From: Spirosoma oryzicola
GTDB taxonomy: Bacteria; Bacteroidota; Bacteroidia; Cytophagales; Spirosomataceae
Assembly: GCF_021233055.1 (NCBI RefSeq)
Contig: NZ_CP089544.1
Coordinates: 62,001-126,000 of the forward strand
Reading direction: 5' to 3'
Length of the DNA stretch: 64,000 nt
Below are positions 1-9,511 of this stretch, one piece after another (position 1 is the stretch's first letter; each line of letters opens with the position of its first letter). The notes beneath the pieces were generated by a model. That model was not told the DNA's origin and did not search any database. It worked only from the letters and a program-made list of their open reading frames with translations. The position numbers and the translations under genes were made by a program.

Positions 1-113
1 TTCTCTTAAACGACTGTTTTTCTTAAGTAACAGTAGACCAAGCTAAATGGAAAGTTTTCTTGGGTCGTTAGGCACAACCGCTTTATTTCGCTGTTCCAAG
101 CAAACAGCCTTCG

Positions 114-899
114 ATGCGTACCTGCCTCCTTGTGACACTCGCTCTGTTACTTTATGTAAATGAAACCAGCATAGCCCAGCCAGCGCCTGTTGGGCTGGAC
201 CATCAACAATTTGTCCCACGCACTTACGTGGAGGTGGGCGATACACTACGCTACCGCCTGTTATACCCACTCGACTATAATGCCCGTAAGAAATACCCGC
301 TCCTTATCTATCTGCACGGCAATGGGGAGCGGGGCAATGACAACCAAAGACCACTGTTGCGGGTGCCGGCTGCGCTGACCAGTGACACGGGTCGCCAACG
401 CTATTCCTGCTTTATGTTGGTTCCCCAATGCCCTACCCAGCAAGTATGGGTTGACTTTCCCAACTTTCCTAGGAGTCTACGCACGTCGGATCAGCCAACT
501 CGGCCCGCTCAGCTAACCTTGTCGCTGATTGATGAATTGATTGATCAGCTAGCCATCGATACCGACCGAGTGTACATCACTGGTTATTCGAGTGGGGGAG
601 AAGGTAGTCTTGATCTGCTGACGCGTCGGCCGACGCTGTTTACGGCGGCCATCCCCGTGTGCTCCGTTGCCGACACGGCTCGGGCAAAATCGATTCAGGC
701 AATCCCGGTGTGGCTGTTTCACGGCTCGGCCGACAGCGTCAACCGAGCGGAATATTCCCGGCTGATGGTTGCGGCCCTACGCCAGCACGGGGGTAGTCCC
801 CGCTATACTGAATATCGCGGAGCTGGCCACAACATTGTCCAGCAGACCTACGCCGAGGGCGGTCTTTTCGAGTGGCTGTTTAGTCAGAAGAAGCGCTAG
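114..899 (+). CDS. Secreted alpha/beta hydrolase
   Basis: 261-residue exported serine hydrolase of the alpha/beta-hydrolase superfamily, close to prolyl-oligopeptidase/carboxylesterase-like enzymes. Residues 1-22 are a signal peptide ending in SIAQ. Visible catalytic elements are the oxyanion-hole HG near residue 68, the nucleophile elbow G-Y-S-S-G with Ser159, a likely acidic residue Asp207 in HGSADS, and His239 in GAGHN. Length is normal for a one-domain esterase. The substrate cannot be told from sequence; feruloyl-esterase or phospholipase-type activity are both possible. It stands alone, with about 245 bases before the next + strand gene. Confidence 0.85.
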   Translation: MRTCLLVTLALLLYVNETSIAQPAPVGLDHQQFVPRTYVEVGDTLRYRLLYPLDYNARKKYPLLIYLHGNGERGNDNQRPLLRVPAALTSDTGRQRYSCFMLVPQCPTQQVWVDFPNFPRSLRTSDQPTRPAQLTLSLIDELIDQLAIDTDRVYITGYSSGGEGSLDLLTRRPTLFTAAIPVCSVADTARAKSIQAIPVWLFHGSADSVNRAEYSRLMVAALRQHGGSPRYTEYRGAGHNIVQQTYAEGGLFEWLFSQKKR

Positions 900-1144
900 C
901 ATACCTGTTTTATGGCTGGTTCAAGCCGTCCGGTTCGGTGAGGAAACGCAAGTTATCCAGCACGGAAATCAATGGAAAAGAACGGTCTGAGGAGATAATC
1001 TGGGATGGTTGACAGACTTTTCATGCTAATCCTGCAAAAAGCTTATCGCCAAGCGCACACACGCTATCTTTTTGAGTGAGTTACCCTACCTTAGCCCCTT
1101 TGAACATAATGGCTTTTCGGCAACATTAAACTCGCTCGCTACTG

Positions 1145-1666
1145 ATGACTGAAACCCAAATGCTGGTTAACCAAACAGCCAATGCCTATCAATGGATTAA
1201 TAAGCTGGTGGAGACCGTGCCGCGTGACAAGTGGACTATTATTCCACCGACCCTAGAATCCAGTATCGATTGGCAACTGGGCCATTTGCTAATCAGTCAT
1301 TACTTCCATTCTATTCTGGTTATTCGGGGCCACCAAATGGACATTCTCCAGCAGCTTCCCATTCGGCAATACAGTGAGTGGTTCACCGTTGCTGCCCCTT
1401 CTTTATCAGTAGGCAAAGTAGATTCCGCTAAACTGACAGCGGATTTGCTCCTCATGCAGCAAAAGTCATTGGCTATTTTGGCGACGGTGCAGGCTTCGGA
1501 ACTCGATGATCCGTTAGAGCCAACCCCGACCGCTCACCCCATTGCCACTACAAAAGGAGAGGCTATTGATTGGAACATCCAGCACACCATGTACCACTGT
1601 GGCCAGCTTGGACTCATTAAGCGCGTAGTAGATAAGCGTCACGATTTTGGCCTACGATTGCGTTAG
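1145..1666 (+). CDS. DinB family protein
   Basis: 173-residue cytoplasmic protein of the DinB/YfiT four-helix-bundle family, usually metal-binding with three histidines. Candidate ligands are the His in GHLLISHYFH (about residue 50) and the pair around HTMYHCGQ (about residues 146-152). The family includes thiol-dependent transferases and damage-induced proteins of unknown function, so no reaction is assigned. It ends in a short intergenic stretch holding a copy of the dispersed GTCTCA repeat and faces a convergent lipoprotein gene. Confidence 0.8.
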   Translation: MTETQMLVNQTANAYQWINKLVETVPRDKWTIIPPTLESSIDWQLGHLLISHYFHSILVIRGHQMDILQQLPIRQYSEWFTVAAPSLSVGKVDSAKLTADLLLMQQKSLAILATVQASELDDPLEPTPTAHPIATTKGEAIDWNIQHTMYHCGQLGLIKRVVDKRHDFGLRLR

Positions 1667-1690
1667 ATTGCCCGCGACACGAACGCTCCC

Positions 1691-1718
1691 TCGTCTCAAG
1701 GGGGAGCGATTTGTGAGA
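1691..1718 (+). repeat. Dispersed GTCTCA/GGGAGC motif, copy 1
   Basis: Reads TCGTCTCAAGGGGGAGCG followed by a TTTGTGAGA end. TCTCA and TGAGA are inverted to each other. It lies between the convergent DinB and lipoprotein genes. Here the preceding bases CGCTCCC also pair with GGGAGCG, so this copy could additionally act as a terminator hairpin. One of 13 copies in the window, all in this orientation. Confidence 0.6.
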
Positions 1719-1774
1719 CAGTGATTTTTTCAATACCCGTCAACGCCGGTCAGTAGCATACGTCTCCTTAGAAA

Positions 1775-2182
1775 CTACTTGATTTTAACACCCTTATATT
1801 CGTAAAAGTCAGAGTCTGGACCACTACTCATCAGTAGCTCTCCGCCGTCAGTTTGGATTGACTGGCCTTGGCGAAAACTTAAAACAGTAGCCGACCCCCC
1901 ATACGCATGGCCAATTGCATCCAACGATTTGAGTGCCGGTATTTGAACACCTTTTTTACTTTTAATTAGTAGTTCGGTAGTCCCCTGTTTGGAAATCTCT
2001 AATGTATCAACATAAGAGGAAGAGACTTGCTGAGTAGTATAATTCTTAAGTTTGACCTCACACACGTAGACACCGATCCGTTGATCGCGTACGTCAACGC
2101 CAGAATCAGCAACTACATCGGCTTGTTGACAAGAGGAGTTGATCATCATTACGAAGCCAGCTAAAACGAGCAGGATTTTCAT
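1775..2182 (-). CDS. Small lipoprotein of unknown function
   Basis: 135 residues. The N-terminus is a lipoprotein signal (hydrophobic stretch then MINSSC, with the lipidated Cys at residue 18). The rest is beta-rich and polar with no domain I recognise. Probably anchored in the periplasm or outer membrane. Convergent with the DinB gene; its upstream region holds copy 2 of the dispersed repeat. Confidence 0.65.
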   Translation of the reverse strand: MKILLVLAGFVMMINSSCQQADVVADSGVDVRDQRIGVYVCEVKLKNYTTQQVSSSYVDTLEISKQGTTELLIKSKKGVQIPALKSLDAIGHAYGGSATVLSFRQGQSIQTDGGELLMSSGPDSDFYEYKGVKIK

Positions 2183-2492
2183 GGCTGATTTAATTTAAGG
2201 GAGTATAACATCCTTAACTGCGCAGATCTTTTTGTGTCGTATAAGTGGCGCTCTGTTAACTAAAGTACAAGACACAAGGTTAACTACTTATTAATAAGCA
2301 GATTCATAAGACTCTATTCGCTTCTTGTCTCAGGTAGGAGCCTTTTTTGATACGAGTAACTAACCATTTGTATCTATCGCACAGCTAATATTGGAATACA
2401 TTAATTCCAACTAATAGAGTAAAAGAACGGTTGCCAGCACTTACTTTCAACAAAGGATTTGGTAATTTTCTAATCTACTTACTCTACTAGCT
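2183..2492. other. Intergenic region
   Basis: About 310 bases with no gene I can support. It carries the promoter side of the - strand lipoprotein gene and one copy of the dispersed motif at 2324-2352. Confidence 0.5.
2324..2352 (+). repeat. Dispersed GTCTCA/GGGAGC motif, copy 2
   Basis: CTTGTCTCAGGTAGGAGCC then a T-run and TGATA. It matches the core with one change (TAGGAGC for TGGGAGC). It lies upstream of the - strand lipoprotein gene. Confidence 0.6.
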
Positions 2493-2657
2493 ATGGACCT
2501 ACTTGAAGTACTCGCCAAATGGCTTTTTTGGCTCTTTGATGGAATCGGTGTCAACTTTATTCTAAAGAAAATTGCCAAAGCATTCGACAAAAAGAATGAA
2601 GACAGCCCAAATTCAAACAGCAATTCGCTAATCAGCCCAAAGATACCACAGTTGTAA
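2493..2657 (+). CDS. Possible 54-residue amphipathic protein
   Basis: Short open frame starting with ATG. It encodes a hydrophobic/aromatic N-terminal helix (DLLEVLAKWLFWLFDGIG), a basic stretch (LKKIAKAFDKK), and an Asn/Ser-rich polar tail. The amphipathic layout looks more protein-like than the longer frame on the other strand over the same bases. No family recognised and no strong ribosome site is visible, so this is tentative. Confidence 0.35.
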   Translation: MDLLEVLAKWLFWLFDGIGVNFILKKIAKAFDKKNEDSPNSNSNSLISPKIPQL

Positions 2658-2828
2658 TTTATCGTTCTGTTCAAGGATACATAATCATGATCTAGCTTTC
2701 GTACTATTCTTAAGTACGAAAGTCGGTACTCTTTTGACCTTTCCACCCCTAAAAGCATAATAATAGTGCTTTTGTAATGGCTTTATTTTCGTACTTCCTA
2801 GGCAAATACGAAAAGTGGGTAGTTTCCT

Positions 2829-2857
2829 TCATCTCACATAGGAGCCTTTTATGGGAC
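2829..2857 (+). repeat. Dispersed GTCTCA/GGGAGC motif, copy 3
   Basis: TCATCTCACATAGGAGCC then TTTTATGGGAC. A weaker copy that keeps the TCTCA, GGAGC and T-rich parts. Confidence 0.45.
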
Positions 2858-2908
2858 AATTGTTTTTTTACCGATTGCCGATGCTAGGTAGTCGCCTACG
2901 GTCACTTA

Positions 2909-3982
2909 CTACCAGACTCGTATGCCCAATGATTTCCTAATTTCATTGTGGAAATGTTCATGATTAGTCGAATTGGTGTTACTCAGGCTCACAATCGTAA
3001 GATCCTCCTCTTGCAGATGGGATAATAAGGCATTCGCGCCAGCGATGCGTCCGGGTCGTTCGGCTACGGTATAGGTCTTACCATCAACCGTATACTATCT
3101 AACCCACAACCCATACCCATAACTATCGAGTTTCGGGGAGGCCGTTAAGAGCAAGGCCAAAGTAGCTGGTTTCAACAGCTTATTGGCAAACAGGGCATTC
3201 GCAAACGTCAATACATCGTTCACCGTTGAATACATCGCTCCGGCGGTGAAAAAGTTTTCGATATAATAGGGTATATCATTATAGAGCTGATTGGTTTTAG
3301 GGTTTAGCGAATAGGTGCTGGCTAACTGTTTAATGACTCGCTGATCGATCAAAATTCCGGTTTCTTTCAACTGAAGTGGGATAAAAATTCGCTCGGCTAA
3401 TACTTCGGAATAAGATTGATGACAAACGTGCTCAATAATCTTTCCCAGCATTAGGAAGTCTCCGTTGTTATATTCAAAGTGAGTACCTGGGCTAAATTTT
3501 AATGGATTGTTATAATATTTCAAGAGTAACTCGTCAGTGGTGTAGGGATTTTGTATGTTCTCAATCCCCCGGTTCTCAATGTTGTCGATACCGTAGGTGT
3601 GATTCAGCAGATGGTGGACCTTAATCTGGAATGACTTTTCATCCGTCAGGCTAGGCAAATAGGTATGGATTGGCTGGTTTAAGTCTAGTTTGCCCTCTTG
3701 ATAGAGTTGCATGACGATAACCGAAGTGAACAGCTTAGTGATGGAAGCGATCTTAAACGCAGTATGTTGGTGAATAGGAATGTCAAATGAGCGATTTGCT
3801 AGGCCAAATGAGTTCTGATAAATAAGTCTTCCTTTCCATTGCACCATTAAGGTGCCGCTGAATTGATGCTCTTTTACATAAGCCTGTACTAAGCTATCTA
3901 CGGAGTTGACTTGGGCAAACAGACTGAGCTGGCCTATCAACAAGAAAGGAATTACAACTAAAAATTTTCGAAAGACATGCAT
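2909..3982 (-). pseudogene. Serine hydrolase (class C beta-lactamase-like), amber-interrupted
   Basis: Exported penicillin-binding-protein-like hydrolase. The intact part codes for 295 residues: signal peptide ending in LFAQ, nucleophile motif S80-I-T-K83, and Y-N-N near residue 169. Translation then meets TAG at 3095-3097. The same frame continues without another stop for 61 codons to TAG at 2909-2911, including a PGRIAG segment that fits the third (H/K-x-G-like) active-site motif. With the first TAG read through the product would be about 357 residues, normal for this family. The truncated product lacks the third motif and is probably inactive. A sequencing error or true stop-codon readthrough are alternatives. 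Confidence 0.8.
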
Positions 3983-4425
3983 AAGTATAAAAGATCAATA
4001 GTCGAGCGAGTATATGCATAGCATGGTAGTATGTTATACATATTAGTAAGAGCGGTATTTTTTTAGTGTCAAAGGGTGATCGAGCTGAAGAATTTACAAT
4101 AAGACGTTGAAGGGTATATTAGGTGCTTTAGTTGACTGGGGTGCTAACGGTTGGGAGGAAGTAAAGAGGTAGGAGGTTATTTATCTTGTTAAACGCCCCA
4201 TTTATGACTCATATTCTTGGCGAATCTTCCCTCGTCTCAATTGGGAGGGGTATTATGAGAACTTATAATTCACGATGATATCATCATTTTGAAGCTGAAC
4301 AATGAGCAGGCGACAGCTGGTTTAGCAAGGCCAAATATGACTTCGTTTAACATACTTTAACCCCGATTACATCGCATTAATAAGTCACGGTTCATAAGTT
4401 TGGGGCTATAGCCAAACTCCAGCCT
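3983..4425. other. Intergenic region between divergent genes
   Basis: About 440 bases separating the divergent beta-lactamase-like and S41 protease genes. It holds dispersed motif copy 4, preceded by AAACGCCCCA at about 4186. TAAGTTTG at 4395-4402 fits the Bacteroidetes -7 element for the + strand gene, but I see no good TTG at the right distance. Confidence 0.4.
4231..4260 (+). repeat. Dispersed GTCTCA/GGGAGC motif, copy 4
   Basis: CTCGTCTCAATTGGGAGGGG then TATTATGAGA, with terminal TCTCA/TGAGA inversion intact. It is preceded about 45 bases upstream by AAACGCCCCA, also seen before copies 7, 10 and 13. Confidence 0.6.
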
Positions 4426-6060
4426 ATGCGGTATCTTTTCGTCTTACTCCTGCTATCATCATCCGCACTCGCTCAGCCCATCACCCAGGCCCAGACCTTA
4501 GCGGCCATTGGTAAAGTTTGGGGGTTTCTCAAATACTATCACCCACAGCTAGCGACTGATAAAGTTGATTGGGACGGCCAACTCGTTCGACTCATTGAGG
4601 AAGCCCCTACCATCCAGTCTAAGGCTGACTTGTCCGCCCGACTCCTAAGCTTGATCGGCCAACTAGGCCCGGTTAAACCTTGTTTACGTTGTGCACAGCC
4701 CGACTCCGCGAGCTTTAGCCGAAACCTAGACTTAAGCTGGCTGGCCGATTCGTCCCTGTTTAATCCAGCGCTTAGCCGGCAGTTGACCTTTATTGCCGCT
4801 AATCGAAACCAGCGGACTAATCAGTATGTACGCTGGGACCCTTTTCGCAACCGATTAACCTTTTCTGAAGCCGAGTATACCGCCATGGCCTTGCCTAGTG
4901 CATCCTACCGGCTGTTGGGACTGTTTCGCTACTGGAACATCATTGAATATTTCCATCCCGCCAAATACGCCATGACTCAACCTTGGTCGCAGGTGTTGCC
5001 CCAGTTCATCCCCCGCTTCCAACAAGCGATCGACACGCTACGATATCAACGCGTCTTGCAGCAGCTTATTAGTGCGACCCACGACGGTCATGCCGAGTTG
5101 GTCATCCCCCCAGCGTATCGACTTTCCTGGACCAAACCGGCCCTGTTTCCCCCCTTTGATTATCGGTTGTTGACTGACTCGCTATTAGTGACGGGGTACC
5201 TCCATGACTCGCTCAGCCAACTCGATGATATTCGCCGGGGGGATCGCCTGATTCGCATCGGTGATCACTCGATTACTGAACTCATCGATGATCAAGCGCC
5301 GGATTATTCGGGCTCGAATCGCTCGGCGCTGATTCGTCAGCTGTTGCCGGTTCTGCTCACCGGCTCACAGCCCGTGGTCCAGATTGATCTGATCCGCGAT
5401 GGCCAACGCGTTCAAAAAACGATGCATCGGTATCACTTCGAGCGGTTTGGCTATCGCCCCCCGTTGCCTGTCCCAACCAAAACCGTGCCCCCAACCATTG
5501 GCTACGTTGACTTGGGTACGCTTTCTGTGGGCGAAGTAAAGCAGGTCATGGAGCAGTACCGAAATCGACAAGGCATTATTTTTGATGTGCGGTCTTACCC
5601 CAAAGGGACCTTTCAGCGAATTTGTGAGTATTTAAATCCGGCCCCCAAGGGGTTTGCGCGTTATACCAAACCCGATCTATCGTCTCCCGGACGGTTTATC
5701 TGGAGTGAGGTGCAGTACGTAGGGCGAAAAAACCCGGATTACTACCGGGGCAAAGTCGCCATTCTCTGTAACAGCCGAACCCAAAGTGCAGGGGAATCGA
5801 CGTGCATGGCGCTGCGGACAGCGCCCCAGGCCAAGATTATTGGCACACCCTCCGCTGGGGCCAACGGTGATGTGAGCTATGTGACGTTTCCGGGTGGGTA
5901 TCAAACCCGCTTTAGTGGGCGGGGTGTTTACACGCTGGATAGGCAGTTAATTCTGGGGCCCGGCGTTCCCATTGATATAGACGCAACCCCCAGTGCTGCT
6001 GACTATTTATCAGGCACAGATCGCGCCTTACAAGCGGCCATCGACTGGATCAGTCAGTAG
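4426..6060 (+). CDS. Secreted S41 family (C-terminal processing) peptidase
   Basis: 544 residues with a clear signal peptide (MRYLFVLLLLSSSALAQ). The middle (about residues 240-310) has a PDZ-like segment (LDDIRRGDRLIRIGD). The C-terminal half is the S41 catalytic fold: GYVDLGTL, then the nucleophile motif SAGES near residue 460 and GTPSAGANGD near 480. The enzyme should cleave periplasmic or outer-membrane proteins or peptides. The N-terminal domain (WGFLKYYHP motif) is typical of Bacteroidetes S41 proteins. Monocistronic by spacing. Confidence 0.85.
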   Translation: MRYLFVLLLLSSSALAQPITQAQTLAAIGKVWGFLKYYHPQLATDKVDWDGQLVRLIEEAPTIQSKADLSARLLSLIGQLGPVKPCLRCAQPDSASFSRNLDLSWLADSSLFNPALSRQLTFIAANRNQRTNQYVRWDPFRNRLTFSEAEYTAMALPSASYRLLGLFRYWNIIEYFHPAKYAMTQPWSQVLPQFIPRFQQAIDTLRYQRVLQQLISATHDGHAELVIPPAYRLSWTKPALFPPFDYRLLTDSLLVTGYLHDSLSQLDDIRRGDRLIRIGDHSITELIDDQAPDYSGSNRSALIRQLLPVLLTGSQPVVQIDLIRDGQRVQKTMHRYHFERFGYRPPLPVPTKTVPPTIGYVDLGTLSVGEVKQVMEQYRNRQGIIFDVRSYPKGTFQRICEYLNPAPKGFARYTKPDLSSPGRFIWSEVQYVGRKNPDYYRGKVAILCNSRTQSAGESTCMALRTAPQAKIIGTPSAGANGDVSYVTFPGGYQTRFSGRGVYTLDRQLILGPGVPIDIDATPSAADYLSGTDRALQAAIDWISQ

Positions 6061-6441
6061 CCGGGTGATTGTAATGGCGGCATTGATCCAGTCGAGGGGA
6101 GTTTGCATACGGCAATCTGTCATACTCGGCTGTCTCGAACAGGAGCGTTTTTTAATGTACGTCTAGTAATTCGCCACCGTGGCTCAGGTAGTAGCCTACC
6201 TTTTCCAAAAACTACAATGGCTAGCCTTGTCTTCATCAGATACCAGCCACTATCCGTTTCCTGTTCGAGTGGGCTCCAGTGCACTAGATCTGTCGTTGGC
6301 TAGCCGTTAGCTAGTAATTACTACGCGTGACACGTTCCTTTGCTTGCCATTCACAGTCCTGCCTAGCTGGCGTTGCAACGAAAGAACCGAATCGGTGTCT
6401 TTACCTAAATGAATCGATTTACTCACCACTGTTTCAACTGT
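6061..6441. other. Intergenic region
   Basis: About 380 bases without a supported gene. The only recognisable element is dispersed motif copy 5. Confidence 0.4.
6131..6157 (+). repeat. Dispersed GTCTCA/GGGAGC motif, copy 5
   Basis: TGTCTCGAACAGGAGCGT then TTTTTAATG. GTCTC, GGAGCG and the T-run are kept; the closing TGAGA is not. Confidence 0.45.
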
Positions 6442-7776
6442 ATGATCAAATTGATAGGGATCGCTCTGTGCTTTGTTTGCTTAACTTCTTTCGCCCAGCA
6501 AAACCCATCCATAACCAATCAAAAACCTATCTCGTTTGATGGCAGAGGGGAACTTAACTATGACTTGCCCCTCAAGCAAAACAACGTCTACCGGATAAAG
6601 GTCTATCAGGAAGATATAGATGTTGAAGTCAACCTTTACGATACTAGTCGTCAGAAAGTCTGCTCAACAGACCTGGCTGATGGCAACAAGGGGTATGACC
6701 AGTTGGAATATGTTGCCCAACAAAGTGGGCTTTACAGGCTAAACATCAAATCAGTTTCACCAAAACCTGTCCCCACTGGACTTATCAAAATAGAGGTGAC
6801 CACCTTGAGTGAAGCCCAGATCAGGCGACGACAACAAATTGCTCAAGAGCTCGCCGTTGAAAATACAAAAGCAGTCACCACAATCGATGTTCAGCATTTC
6901 TGGGAGGCTTATGACAGGCTAAAACAATGCAGAACCTATGTCGACAGTGTAGAGGTCATTCAAGCCCATTATCTGGACCGGGCAACGAACGGATTGAAAG
7001 AATTTCAGCGGGTGAGGTATTTGGCGGCTGAGTTTTATATTGAGAGGATAAAGAAGTACCGGAGGTTCTACGCGAGTGTACGGGAAAATACAATGCTTTT
7101 TTTAAATCCCGCAGAGCTATCGGCAGTCATTGCCAAAACACGTTCTTTATATGAGAAGGGAACACCAGCCAAGATTGCTATTACTATTGGCCCCATGTCC
7201 TCGGGTGGAACCTTATCGAATCAGTACGTGCTGATTGGCCTTGAAATGCTGGCTGGTGACAAAAACTGTGATGTTTCCGAGATCACAAACGAGAACCTGA
7301 AAAGTGATATTCTGGTGCGCTCTGGTCAACGGGATGTGCTGAATTTTGTCAAAGAAACCATCGCTCATGAGTATATCCATACCCAACAGAAAGCAATTAG
7401 TAAGGACGCTTGCCAGTGTGTTTTACTCGAACAAGTCCTTAAAGAAGGAGTAGCCAGCTTTATGGCGGAATCATTAGTCATGGAGCGGACTCAGGAAATA
7501 ACGAGTCGAGCGGCAGTCTATGCCACAAAAAACGAAAAGCAACTATGGCAGGCAATAAAAAACGAACTATGCAGTACAAGTGTAAAAAATTGGTTATTCA
7601 ATGCAGCCACCAGCAAAGAACGGCCTGGTGATCTGGGCTATCGAATGGGCTACAAGATCGCGCAGGCCTACTACAACCAATCGGTAGATAAAAATGCAGC
7701 TATCAGGGAGATGATCGAACTGGACAATGCTTTGATGTTCCTCGATAAAAGCGGGTATGATCGAAAGTTCCGGTAG
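6442..7776 (+). CDS. Exported HExxH putative metallopeptidase
   Basis: I prefer the ATG at 6442 because it begins a clean signal peptide (MIKLIGIALCFVCLTSFAQQ); an in-frame ATG 33 bases upstream would place polar residues before it. The product is 444 residues. The C-terminal half has a zinc-protease motif H-E-Y-I-H (about residue 312), followed by a conserved-looking KEGVASFMAESL segment that could supply the third ligand. This resembles the DUF2268/GldB-like predicted Zn-dependent proteases of Bacteroidetes. The N-terminal half looks like a beta-sandwich. Substrate unknown. Confidence 0.65.
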   Translation: MIKLIGIALCFVCLTSFAQQNPSITNQKPISFDGRGELNYDLPLKQNNVYRIKVYQEDIDVEVNLYDTSRQKVCSTDLADGNKGYDQLEYVAQQSGLYRLNIKSVSPKPVPTGLIKIEVTTLSEAQIRRRQQIAQELAVENTKAVTTIDVQHFWEAYDRLKQCRTYVDSVEVIQAHYLDRATNGLKEFQRVRYLAAEFYIERIKKYRRFYASVRENTMLFLNPAELSAVIAKTRSLYEKGTPAKIAITIGPMSSGGTLSNQYVLIGLEMLAGDKNCDVSEITNENLKSDILVRSGQRDVLNFVKETIAHEYIHTQQKAISKDACQCVLLEQVLKEGVASFMAESLVMERTQEITSRAAVYATKNEKQLWQAIKNELCSTSVKNWLFNAATSKERPGDLGYRMGYKIAQAYYNQSVDKNAAIREMIELDNALMFLDKSGYDRKFR

Positions 7777-8102
7777 CCAAAATAGTCCCGTTTTGATCAA
7801 TGGGGCTCCGCTATATCAGACAATACTCATTAGTGAAGAATTATGGGATGGGGTGGACTAATTGGGTAAGTCATAGCATGCTCAATCTTTTTTATGGCTG
7901 GTCAATAAGCAACCGGTTTAACGACTCAATTGGCCCTCGACAGCATCGGTATACCGTCTTATCGAAGCAAAAGGATATCTCTTTTTGTCCCAAGCGGCAG
8001 GATTTATGGAGATGAGGGCAAAGAAAGCTGAAAAGAATTTTTGCCGTATATTGTGTTAGCTGCGTGATTTATCCTTACTCTGTTCAATCCTCATGACAAT
8101 CA
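7777..8102. other. Intergenic region, nothing recognised
   Basis: About 325 bases between two + strand genes. A 71-codon frame is open here but shows no family resemblance and no clear start context. I see nothing I can support. Confidence 0.35.
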
Positions 8103-8852
8103 TTGATGACCATCAACTATGCTCAGCAACTGCCCGGTGAAACCCTAAACGATTTCGTCTTTGCTTTTTGGAAGACCCACAACAACACCGACACCGATTG
8201 CCATTATACAATACTGCCTGATGCGGGTATTGAATTAATTGTCTCCCTTCAGCCGCAACGACAAAATCAAATAGACCTGTTTGGTCTATCCACTCATATA
8301 CTTGACATCACCATCCCAAAGAGGGGTGTCTTGTTTGGTGTTCGCTTTAAACTCTTAGCGGCTGAATACTTACTAAAAACTACTTTACCAACCAATTCCA
8401 TCCAGAAACCGCCAGCAACTTTGGGGGGGATGGAGTTACAGGCAGAAACGCCGTTGGATAGATTTGCCGATTTGTTGAGTGAACGGCTAGAGCACCAACT
8501 CAATTGGTCAATTGTAGACCCAAGAAAACAGAAGCTGTCAGAACTCGTATATACCTCCAAAGGAGCCGTTTCGGTCCACGATTTAGCCCGTCAAACCGGT
8601 TGGGCCGCTCGCCAAATCAACCGGTATTTCAACGCTACCTTTGGCTTACCACTAAAGGGTTATTTGGAACAACTTCAGTTTTTTTCCTCCTTACCCCAGA
8701 TCAGTCAGGGTCAGTTTTATCCCCAAGCGTACTACTATGATCAGTCGCATTTCATCCGACAAACCAAAAAGCATACGGGTCGTACGCCCAAACAACTCTA
8801 TCAGCAACGGGCTATCCGATTTGTTCAAGTAGGCCACTACACCAAGGACTAA
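8103..8852 (+). CDS. AraC family transcriptional regulator
   Basis: 249 residues. The N-terminal about 150 residues match the ligand-sensing domain found in many Bacteroidetes AraC proteins (LPDAGIELIVSL). The C-terminal about 90 residues carry the double helix-turn-helix: VHDLARQTGWAARQINRYF and a second recognition helix ending SHFIRQTKKHTGRTPKQL. It probably controls the convergent VOC-family gene or itself. The next gene ends only 9 bases away on the other strand. Confidence 0.85.
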   Translation: MMTINYAQQLPGETLNDFVFAFWKTHNNTDTDCHYTILPDAGIELIVSLQPQRQNQIDLFGLSTHILDITIPKRGVLFGVRFKLLAAEYLLKTTLPTNSIQKPPATLGGMELQAETPLDRFADLLSERLEHQLNWSIVDPRKQKLSELVYTSKGAVSVHDLARQTGWAARQINRYFNATFGLPLKGYLEQLQFFSSLPQISQGQFYPQAYYYDQSHFIRQTKKHTGRTPKQLYQQRAIRFVQVGHYTKD

Positions 8853-8861
8853 GTTGGCTGA

Positions 8862-9236
8862 TCACTCAAATGAGGCAGGAATGACACTAATTTCGATGAG
8901 TAAAGAGTCGAAGTGGAAATAAAAACCAAACGTGTTTCGTATGCTTTTAGGCTCACTCTGAAATACGACATTTTCGGCCTTTAGCTTCTCATACATTGCG
9001 ATGACCGTTTCTTTATCGGGCTGATAAAAGCCAATGTGGAAATTTTCAGGATAGTGAACGGTGTGTTCTTTATTGAGTCTTGATGACCAGAGTACTAAAG
9101 CAAATTCATCGGTATTGGTTAAGACCGCAATGGCATCTTTGCGATTCTGAATGCAGTTAAAACCTAAGTGCTTTTCAAACAAGTTGATTGCCGCAGGAAT
9201 GTCCGTGAGGACGATGTTGATATGGTTGAGTTTCAT
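8862..9236 (-). CDS. VOC family (glyoxalase/bleomycin-resistance fold) protein
   Basis: With ATG at 9236 the product is 124 residues and starts MKLNHINIVLTD, the usual first strand of a vicinal-oxygen-chelate domain; the longer frame adds 28 unlikely residues. Features include FEKHLGFNC and FYQPDKETV, with the C-terminal FYFHFDSLLIEIS strand giving the usual Glu ligand. It may be a dioxygenase, a lyase or a binding protein. It is convergent with the AraC regulator. Confidence 0.75.
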   Translation of the reverse strand: MKLNHINIVLTDIPAAINLFEKHLGFNCIQNRKDAIAVLTNTDEFALVLWSSRLNKEHTVHYPENFHIGFYQPDKETVIAMYEKLKAENVVFQSEPKSIRNTFGFYFHFDSLLIEISVIPASFE

Positions 9237-9355
9237 GTGATTTGTCTGTAAATGATGCCACAAAATTGGGCTTTGTACATCCTTACCAATTGGACAAATC
9301 GGACATTTTGATGAGGTCATTAATACTCCCGAATAACAGGTACGCCAATCTCGCT

Positions 9356-9382
9356 TTGTCTCAGGTGGGAGCGATTTGTGAG
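9356..9382 (+). repeat. Dispersed GTCTCA/GGGAGC motif, copy 6
   Basis: TTGTCTCAGGTGGGAGCGAT then TTGTGAG: exact core. It lies between the VOC gene start and the 3' end of the peptidase gene. Confidence 0.65.
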
Positions 9383-9511
9383 CTAAGTAGTGTTTTATTT
9401 CTCCTCGTCTGTATCGTCCTGAATCCCTCTATTATTACGCCAATAGGCACTTTTCGGAAACAAAGAACGGCATCAGGATAGCTCACTCTATTCCCTACAG
9501 CTTAACAAGCT

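Noticed and set aside
2447..2758. 103-codon frame on the - strand
   Set aside because: It overlaps a more protein-like + strand frame (2493-2657), has an odd composition and resembles no family; treated as a shadow.
9242..9481. 79-codon + strand frame between VOC and peptidase genes
   Set aside because: It crosses the VOC start region and a dispersed repeat; no coding character.
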